A DNA stretch of 11,714 nucleotides. Origin: JAHHTP01 sp964587555. GTDB taxonomy: Bacteria > Bacillota > Clostridia > Oscillospirales > Ruminococcaceae. The translations under genes and the position numbers were made by a program. Positions 7,178-11,714 of the stretch are shown here, piece by piece. The notes beneath the pieces were generated by a model, which was given only the letters and a program-made list of their open reading frames with translations, had not been told where the DNA came from and did no database searches. Every line of letters begins with the position of its first letter. Positions within the stretch are counted from its first letter, which is position 1. The stretch lies in assembly GCA_964587555.1 (NCBI GenBank), contig CAZPLR010000050.1, positions 1 to 11,714 of the forward strand, in the 5' to 3' direction.

Positions 7178-8101
7178 ATGCCGCAATTTACGATCGCTCC
7201 TGTCTGCTTTGAGCTTGCGCTGCTTGCGCCGGCAAAGATCAATCTTTCGCTGGAGATTGTCGGCAGGAAGGAAAATGGCTACCATCTGCTGCATATGGTG
7301 ATGCAGAGCATCGGACTTTACGATCATTTGTCGCTGCGGTTTGAGCCGGAAAAGCCGTATGAGATAACGCTTTCCTGCGACGCGCCGGGCGTCCCGACCG
7401 ATGGGAGCAACGTCGTTTGTAAAGCGGCAAAGGCTTTTTTTGCCGCCCTTGGGCAAACGCCGGATGGCGCATTGCGGTTTTTACTCAAAAAGCGAATTCC
7501 TTCGCAGGCGGGAATGGCCGGCGGAAGCGCCGACGCTGCGGCGGCGCTGACGGGACTAAACCGGATGTTTGGAGAGCCGTTTCCGGCGGAAAAGCTAAGG
7601 CGGATTGGCTTGACCGTTGGCGCGGATGTGCCGTACTGCCTGCATGGCGGAACCGCGTTTGTCGGCGGCATCGGCGAGGAAATCTCCGCGCTTCCGACAT
7701 TGACGGATGGATTTGTAGCCGGGGCAAGGCCGCAGACCGGCGTTTCCACTGCGGCAGCCTACGCAGCCTTCGACAAAGCGCATCCAAACGCTAAGGAGGG
7801 GGAACGATCCGCACGCACAAGGAACGTCTTGCAGGCGGTGGAATGTAAGGATCTTAAGCTGCTTGGCAGGCGGATGTTTAACGTCTTTGAATCGGTTTGC
7901 GAGGTGGAAGAGGTAAACGCGCTGCGAAACCGGCTTTTGGCGCTTGGCGCCTTGGGCGCTGTAATGACCGGGAGCGGTTCGGCGGTCTACGGACTTTTTG
8001 ATAACGAGGAAACGGCACGCAAGGCATATGAGGCGTTGAAAACACAGCATCCGGAGGCGTTTTTTGCACCGCTGTTCGGCGAATTAACGGTGATAAGCTG
8101 A
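7178..8101 (+). CDS. ispE: 4-diphosphocytidyl-2-C-methyl-D-erythritol kinase
   Basis: GHMP-family kinase that phosphorylates the 2-hydroxyl of CDP-methylerythritol with ATP in the MEP (non-mevalonate) isoprenoid pathway. Visible motifs: APAKINLSLEI with K20 and N22 at the substrate site, the glycine-rich ATP loop PSQAGMAGGSADAA (starting at P108), GADVPYCL with D150 as expected catalytic Asp, and the third GHMP motif MTGSGSAVYGLF (263-274). At 307 residues it is slightly longer than E. coli IspE. ATG 7178 is chosen because GGAGGTGA (7165-7172) is a near-perfect ribosome site seven bases upstream; an in-frame ATG at 7121 lies inside the preceding gene and would add 19 non-homologous-looking residues. 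It is a single-copy essential enzyme in MEP-dependent bacteria. Confidence 0.95.
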   Translation: MPQFTIAPVCFELALLAPAKINLSLEIVGRKENGYHLLHMVMQSIGLYDHLSLRFEPEKPYEITLSCDAPGVPTDGSNVVCKAAKAFFAALGQTPDGALRFLLKKRIPSQAGMAGGSADAAAALTGLNRMFGEPFPAEKLRRIGLTVGADVPYCLHGGTAFVGGIGEEISALPTLTDGFVAGARPQTGVSTAAAYAAFDKAHPNAKEGERSARTRNVLQAVECKDLKLLGRRMFNVFESVCEVEEVNALRNRLLALGALGAVMTGSGSAVYGLFDNEETARKAYEALKTQHPEAFFAPLFGELTVIS

Positions 8102-8152
8102 TCGCGGGGATCGGCTGGCAATACGGTCAAAACGGAAAGAGGGGAACAAAGG

Positions 8153-9712
8153 ATGATGGAAAAACTGAAAAAGCTGGGGAAAGTGCTTTGCCATCGGGTG
8201 GTTTTTATCGTGCTTGCGATGCTGGTGCAGCTCACGGCTCTGATCCTAGTGAACGTCAGCTTTGTGCAGTATTCGGTCTTTTTTTATATTGGCAACACTC
8301 TGCTTGCAATTGTGCTGTGCATCAAGATCCTGTACGATGACTCGAATCCGTCGTATAAAATTGTGTGGCTTGTGCCGATCATGCTCTTTCCAATTGCGGG
8401 AACGACCATTTATCTGCTGTTTTCGAAGGTGAAGTTTTCGCCCAAAAACACCGCGCTGCGAAAAAGTGTGCGGCAGCATTATCTTGCGTCGCTGCAAAAC
8501 GGCGTTTCGGTGGAGCGGGCGCTTACAGCCGGAGAAAGGGACAGCGCGGATAAGCAGGCGCAGTATTTGCAGCGGTACGGCAATGCGCCGCTTTATCAAA
8601 ACCTTTACACCGCGTATTTTCCGCTGGGCGAAGATAAATTTTCCAGCATGGTAACTGAGCTGGAAAGGGCGAAGCATTTCATTTTTTTGGAGTACTTCAT
8701 TATCGAGGAAGGGATCATGTGGGACACGATCCTAGATATTCTTGTAAGAAAGGCAAAGGAGGGCGTCGAGGTCAGAGTTTTATACGACGATATGGGCTGC
8801 CTTTTTACGCTGCCGGGCGGCTATTATAAAAAGCTGCAAGGTCTTGGAATCAAGGCGCGCGCCTGCAATACCTTTATCCCGGTCCTTTCCAGCCGGTTCA
8901 ATAACCGCGATCATCGCAAGATTTTGGTGATCGACGGACACACCGGCTATACCGGCGGCATCAACCTTGCAGACGAGTACATCAACGCTTATGAAAAGCA
9001 CGGGCACTGGAAGGACTGTGCGGTAATGATAAAGGGTCCGGCGGTGGAGTCCCTGACCGCGATGTTCCTTTCCTTTTGGGACACTGAGGAGCGAATTGAA
9101 GAGGATTTTACGCTTTATGGTTACCAGCGCTACTGTGCGGAACTGACGCTTCCGAAGAAGGACGGCGGTTTTCTCGCGCCGTACAGCAGCAGTCCGCTTG
9201 ACGACGAGCTGGTTGGAGAGAATGTTTATCTGAACATCATTTCTCACGCCTCGGATTACATTTATATCAACACGCCATATCTAATTATCGACCACGAGCT
9301 GGTTGTTGCGCTGGAGAATGCGGCGAAGCAGGGGGTGGACGTGCGGATCGTCACGCCGCATGTCGCGGACAAATGGTATGTGCATTTGGTGACGCAATCG
9401 TATTATCCGAGCCTCATCAAGGCGGGCGTGAAAATCTACGAATATGCGCCGGGATTTATCCACGCAAAAACCTTTCTTGCCGACGACTGCGTTGGCACAG
9501 TTGGTACGGTCAATCTTGACTACCGCAGCCTTTACCTGCATTTTGAATGCGGCGTTTGGATGTATCGGACGGATTGTCTGTCGGACATGAAGCGGGACTA
9601 TGAGGAAACGCTTGGGCGCTGCATTCTGATTACCAAGAAGGAGATGGACGCCTGCCCGCTTTGGAAAAAGCTGCTGCGCCCGATCCTGCGGCTGTTTGCG
9701 CCGCTCATGTAA
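8153..9712 (+). CDS. cls: cardiolipin synthase (phospholipase D superfamily)
   Basis: A 519-residue membrane-bound transphosphatidylase that makes cardiolipin from two phosphatidylglycerols. Three hydrophobic segments lie within about residues 14-85 (VVFIVLAMLVQLTALILVNV; FFYIGNTLLAIVLCIKIL; IVWLVPIMLFPIAGTTIYLL), the PLDc_N anchor region. Two HKD active-site motifs follow: H254-x-K256-x4-D261 with downstream YTGGINLADEY, and H437-x-K439-x4-D444 with downstream GTVNLDYRS. Both are complete, so the enzyme should be active. Tandem ATGs at 8153 and 8156 follow GAGGGG (8139-8144); either start fits. The 51-base gap from ispE shows no terminator, so read-through from the ispE transcript is likely. 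A long hairpin starts five bases after the stop. Confidence 0.93.
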   Translation: MMEKLKKLGKVLCHRVVFIVLAMLVQLTALILVNVSFVQYSVFFYIGNTLLAIVLCIKILYDDSNPSYKIVWLVPIMLFPIAGTTIYLLFSKVKFSPKNTALRKSVRQHYLASLQNGVSVERALTAGERDSADKQAQYLQRYGNAPLYQNLYTAYFPLGEDKFSSMVTELERAKHFIFLEYFIIEEGIMWDTILDILVRKAKEGVEVRVLYDDMGCLFTLPGGYYKKLQGLGIKARACNTFIPVLSSRFNNRDHRKILVIDGHTGYTGGINLADEYINAYEKHGHWKDCAVMIKGPAVESLTAMFLSFWDTEERIEEDFTLYGYQRYCAELTLPKKDGGFLAPYSSSPLDDELVGENVYLNIISHASDYIYINTPYLIIDHELVVALENAAKQGVDVRIVTPHVADKWYVHLVTQSYYPSLIKAGVKIYEYAPGFIHAKTFLADDCVGTVGTVNLDYRSLYLHFECGVWMYRTDCLSDMKRDYEETLGRCILITKKEMDACPLWKKLLRPILRLFAPLM

Positions 9713-9717
9713 ATTCT

Positions 9718-9759
9718 TGTCTTGCCTGCGTTTCGAATTACGCAGGCGCAGGCAAGACA
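9718..9759 (+). repeat. long inverted repeat with competing inner hairpin, cls–pncB gap
   Basis: TGTCTTGCCTGC (9718-9729) is perfectly complementary to GCAGGCAAGACA (9748-9759), and G9730-C9747 extends the stem to 13 bp. A smaller hairpin, GCCTGCGT (9724-9731) with ACGCAGGC (9740-9747), uses the same 5' arm, so the two folds are mutually exclusive. No T-run follows, so it is not a standard intrinsic terminator. It may be an mRNA-processing or stability element, or a DNA operator for pncB. Confidence 0.7.
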
Positions 9760-9782
9760 CCATGCAAATCCATGATAGATAG

Positions 9783-9797
9783 GCGCAGATTCTGCGC
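9783..9797 (+). promoter_or_regulatory. palindrome immediately before the pncB ribosome site
   Basis: GCGCAGA (9783-9789) and TCTGCGC (9791-9797) are perfect inverted arms around one base. It ends five bases before the AAGGAA ribosome site of pncB (9802-9807). The first arm shares AGGCGCAG (9781-9788) with the 3' part of the larger repeat upstream (9744-9751). It is a candidate operator or translation-control hairpin; I do not recognise it as a NiaR or NadQ site. Confidence 0.4.
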
Positions 9798-9813
9798 GAA
9801 GAAGGAAAATGAA

Positions 9814-11244
9814 ATGAATCAGACTTTACTTTGTGATTTTTACGAGTTAACCATGGGAAACGGCTATTTTCTCAGCGGAAAAAAGGATGAGATCGCCTAT
9901 TTCGACGTTTTTTTTCGCAAGGTTCCGGATGGCGGCGGCTTTGCGATCGCGGCGGGGCTGCAGCAGTTCCTCGAGTATATCCAACAGCTTTCGTTTGACG
10001 CGGAGGACATCGCCTTCCTACGTGCGAAAAATGCTTTTTCGGAGGAATTTTTAGACTATCTGAAGGATTTCCGGTTCACCGGCGATATTTACGCGGTACC
10101 GGAGGGAACCCCTATCTTTCCGGGTGAGCCGGTTATTACGGTGCGCGCTCCGGCAATTGAAGCGCAGCTGATTGAAACCTTTTTGCTGCTCTCTATCAAC
10201 CATCAGTCGTTGATTGCCACCAAGGCAAACCGCATTGTCCGTGCGGCGCAGGGGCGCGCGATTTCTGAATTCGGTTCAAGACGGGCGCAAGGTTCCGAGA
10301 GTGCGGTTTTAGGTGCGCGCGCCGCGTATATTGGCGGCTGCACCGGCACTGCCTGCACGATCACCGACCGTATCTACGGTGTTCCGGCAACCGGGACGAT
10401 GGCGCACTCTTGGGTGCAGATGTTCGATTCGGAGTATGAGGCGTTTGAAACTTATTGCAGACTGTACCCGCACAATGCGACACTGCTGGTCGACACCTAT
10501 GACGTGCTGCATAGCGGCGTGCCGAACGCGATCAAGGCGTTCCAAAAAGTCTTGCTGCCGCAGGGGATTACAAAGTGCGGCATCCGCATTGATTCGGGCG
10601 ACATCACCTACCTGTCCAAAAAATGCCGGAAGCTGTTGGATGCGGCGGGGCTTACCGGCTGCAAGATCATTGTTTCCAATTCGTTAGACGAATATATCAT
10701 CCGCGACCTGCTTTTGCAGGGCGCACCGGTGGATGCGTTCGGCGTTGGAGAGCGGCTGATTACTTCCCGCAGCGAGCCGGTTTTTGGCGGCGTTTACAAG
10801 CTCTGCGCCGTTGAGCAGGAAGGGAAAATTATCCCGAAGATGAAGATCAGCGAGAATATTGAGAAGATTACCAATCCGGGCTACAAGAGGGTTTACCGGC
10901 TTTACGATAAGGAGACTGGAAAAGCGGGCGCGGACCTGATTGCGCTGGCAGACGAGCAGTTTGACCAACGCCAGCCGCTGACGCTGTACGACCCGAACGC
11001 CACATGGAAGCGCAAGACCTTTGAAAACTACACGCTGCGCGAGCTTTTAGTGCCGGTGGTTAAGGCGGGGAAGGTCGTTTACCAAACTCCGGAGATTGAC
11101 GCGGTACGGGACTACTGCTTGGCGCAGGTCGATACCCTCTGGGATGAGGTCAAGCGGTTTGAGAACCCGCATAATTACTACGTCGACCTGTCCGAACGGC
11201 TCTGGTCGCTCAAGCAGACGATGCTCAAGCAGGCGCATCGGTAA
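9814..11244 (+). CDS. pncB: nicotinate phosphoribosyltransferase
   Basis: Converts nicotinate and PRPP to nicotinate mononucleotide (Preiss-Handler NAD salvage), with ATP hydrolysis through a phosphohistidine. The 476-residue length and the opening LLCDFYELTMGNGYF are typical. Visible motifs: EFGSRRAQG (152-160), GTMAHSW with H198 at the expected phosphorylated histidine, IDSGDI with D260 and D263 (PRPP/phosphate region), VSNSLDE, and GVGERLITS. ATG 9814 has AAGGAAA (9802-9808) at good spacing and starts exactly where family similarity begins; an open frame back to 9661 overlaps the cls gene and is rejected. No promoter is obvious in the 101-base gap, so it may be transcribed with cls, with the two inverted repeats in the gap as possible control points. 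Confidence 0.95.
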   Translation: MNQTLLCDFYELTMGNGYFLSGKKDEIAYFDVFFRKVPDGGGFAIAAGLQQFLEYIQQLSFDAEDIAFLRAKNAFSEEFLDYLKDFRFTGDIYAVPEGTPIFPGEPVITVRAPAIEAQLIETFLLLSINHQSLIATKANRIVRAAQGRAISEFGSRRAQGSESAVLGARAAYIGGCTGTACTITDRIYGVPATGTMAHSWVQMFDSEYEAFETYCRLYPHNATLLVDTYDVLHSGVPNAIKAFQKVLLPQGITKCGIRIDSGDITYLSKKCRKLLDAAGLTGCKIIVSNSLDEYIIRDLLLQGAPVDAFGVGERLITSRSEPVFGGVYKLCAVEQEGKIIPKMKISENIEKITNPGYKRVYRLYDKETGKAGADLIALADEQFDQRQPLTLYDPNATWKRKTFENYTLRELLVPVVKAGKVVYQTPEIDAVRDYCLAQVDTLWDEVKRFENPHNYYVDLSERLWSLKQTMLKQAHR

Positions 11245-11267
11245 GGGAATCATCGTTGATCTGCATG

Positions 11268-11279
11268 TGTTCAAGAACA
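11268..11279 (+). repeat. 12-bp perfect palindrome after pncB
   Basis: TGTTCAAGAACA is fully self-complementary. As RNA it gives only a 4-bp stem with a CAAG loop, and no T-run follows, so it is not a convincing terminator. No clear terminator for pncB is seen in the window. Confidence 0.35.
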
Positions 11280-11299
11280 ATTTCTGTATATTTAGCTTA

Positions 11300-11328
11300 T
11301 TGACGGTTTTGGAAATATATGGTATGCT
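11300..11328 (+). promoter_or_regulatory. strong promoter with extended -10, overlapping a palindrome
   Basis: TTGACG (11300-11305) and TATGCT (11323-11328) are 17 bases apart, and TGG directly precedes the -10, giving the TGn extended motif. The start point would be near 11335, inside the palindrome at 11321-11342. It precedes only the tiny signal-peptide ORF at 11392. Confidence 0.72.
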
Positions 11329-11342
11329 ATTTATAGCATACC
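11321..11342 (+). promoter_or_regulatory. perfect 22-bp palindrome over the -10 box: candidate operator
   Basis: GGTATGCTAT (11321-11330), two T residues, then ATAGCATACC (11333-11342) form perfect 10-bp arms. It covers the -10 box and the predicted start point, the classic place for a repressor to block transcription. It could also form a hairpin at the 5' end of the RNA, but the start point would fall within it, so a DNA operator is the simpler reading. Confidence 0.6.
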
Positions 11343-11391
11343 TGCTGTATGATCTGGTTGTTTAGAGAAAGATGAAAAGAAGAACAGATTT

Positions 11392-11487
11392 GTGAAAGCA
11401 TTTTTGCACGGAATGGGATGTGTCTTGTCGTTTGTTTTGGTAATTGGGCTTGCTGCTTCTGTGAGTGGAGTTGCTTTCGCCGGATAA
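11392..11487 (+). pseudogene. orphan signal-peptide ORF, probably a frameshifted secreted-protein remnant
   Basis: From GTG 11392 the frame encodes 31 residues that are almost only a Sec signal peptide: a VKAF start, a hydrophobic core FVLVIGLAASV, and an end VAFAG resembling a signal-peptidase AxA site, then TAA at 11485-11487. The neighbouring frame continues directly from GAT 11483 as DKVLSAGDDLPVILGDF and stays open to 11641. Removing one G at 11482/11483 would give …VAFADKVLSAGDD…, a typical cleavage junction. A better start, ATG 11372 (MKRRTDL), is in yet another frame and stops at TGA 11393-11395, so two frame breaks would be needed for that version. Ribosome sites are weak (AGAAG for the GTG). 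Either a decayed gene or a tiny secreted or leader peptide under the palindrome promoter; no family is recognised. Confidence 0.4.
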
Positions 11488-11587
11488 AGTGTTGTCAGCA
11501 GGAGACGACCTTCCTGTTATACTTGGTGATTTTTATGTTGCATTTACAGGTTCGTCGGCCGCTTGCAAAAAAATCTTGATTTTCTGC
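11488..11587 (+). other. gap between the signal-peptide ORF and the next promoter
   Basis: About 100 bases with no recognised gene. The frame through GAT 11483 stays open but reads convincingly protein-like only for its first roughly 18 codons; the later part (GSSAACKKILIF…) overlaps the -35 box and looks accidental. No terminator is seen before the promoter at 11588. Confidence 0.4.
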
Positions 11588-11616
11588 TTGACAGATTCGC
11601 GAAAGTATGCTATACT
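11588..11616 (+). promoter_or_regulatory. near-consensus promoter for the tRNA-like RNA
   Basis: A perfect -35 TTGACA (11588-11593) and a -10 TATACT (11611-11616) lie 17 bases apart, with TGC directly before the -10 (extended motif). The start would be near 11623, about nine bases before the tRNA-like 5' end. That is the usual arrangement for tRNA and other stable RNA genes. It is the strongest promoter in the window. Confidence 0.85.
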
Positions 11617-11631
11617 AGGAAAGCGGCAAAA

Positions 11632-11714
11632 AACGGTGTAGCTCAGTCGTGTAGAGTGTTCTGCCTCCTGAGTGAATCATAAATGATTCAAAACAGCAGC
11701 CGTAAAACTTCATA
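11632..11714 (+). ncRNA. tRNA-like 5' half (possible interrupted tRNA-Arg CCT) running to the window edge
   Basis: Canonical tRNA spacing is visible: a seven-base acceptor strand AACGGTG (11632-11638), TA at positions 8-9 (11639-11640), and a D-arm GCTC (11641-11644) / GAGT (11654-11657) with loop AGTCGTGTA. The following TCTGC-CTCCT (11660-11669) looks like a 5' anticodon stem and loop with anticodon CCT (arginine), although one extra base precedes it and the acceptor starts unusually with A. After that the tRNA breaks: instead of AAGCAGA and a T-arm there is a hairpin TGAATCA (11673-11679) / TGATTCA (11684-11690) with a TAAA loop. No GGTTCGA T-loop appears by 11714. Options are a tRNA with an intron or insertion after anticodon position 36, a broken tRNA, or another structured RNA; ACGGT (11633-11637) can also pair with GCCGT (11699-11703), closing a 71-base domain. 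Confidence 0.5.

Noticed and set aside
9661..9813. 51-residue extension of pncB overlapping the end of cls
   Set aside because: It reads through the cls 3' end and the inverted repeat; the PncB family begins at the residues encoded from 9814.
11660..11714. Definite group I intron call in the tRNA-like element
   Set aside because: No convincing internal guide pairing with the putative 5' exon and no recognisable catalytic core are visible before the window ends, so it stays a hypothesis in the findings.
1..11714. CRISPR array, insertion sequence, phage or defence system
   Set aside because: No regularly spaced repeats, transposase, integrase, nuclease or toxin-antitoxin-like genes are present; the confidently identified genes are core metabolism or conserved hypothetical families.

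Overview
The window reads as an ordinary chromosomal stretch of a moderately GC-rich Firmicute, most likely a Clostridia/Oscillospirales-type gut bacterium. The grounds are the clean AGGAG-type ribosome binding sites, a DUF4364 protein (a family I know from Clostridia), an AlaR/AlaT-like regulator–aminotransferase pair, MEP-pathway isoprenoid synthesis (ispE) and a Firmicute-style cardiolipin synthase. The genus cannot be fixed from sequence alone. All ten well-supported genes lie on the + strand. I see no transposase, integrase, phage gene or CRISPR array.

Layout. (1) 1-249: left edge, with a possible scrap of a minus-strand membrane protein, then a near-consensus promoter and a 128-nt leader. 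(2) 250-2567: asnS and a sugar-phosphate isomerase/epimerase, closed by a strong intrinsic terminator. (3) 2568-5999: a non-coding stretch, a -10-like element, then DUF4364 protein, PHP-family phosphatase, Lrp/AsnC regulator (alaR-like) and class I aminotransferase (alaT-like), tightly packed and ended by a hairpin with two competing folds. (4) 6018-11244: DUF362/ferredoxin protein, ispE, cardiolipin synthase and pncB; a long T-less hairpin and a second palindrome sit just before pncB. (5) 11245-11714: no intact conventional gene, but two strong promoters. One overlaps a perfect 22-bp palindrome and precedes a tiny ORF that is little more than a signal peptide. The other drives an RNA whose start looks like the 5' half of a tRNA with anticodon CCT, after which the tRNA pattern breaks.

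How the genes work together. The named functions are core metabolism: Asn-tRNA charging, alanine/pyruvate transamination with a local feedback regulator, isoprenoid precursor synthesis, anionic phospholipid synthesis and NAD salvage. A plausible functional link is the DUF362 iron-sulfur protein translationally coupled to ispE, since the MEP pathway contains two 4Fe-4S enzymes that need an electron donor. I found no convincing new multi-gene system. The least explained part is the right-hand end, where the tRNA-like RNA runs towards the window edge.
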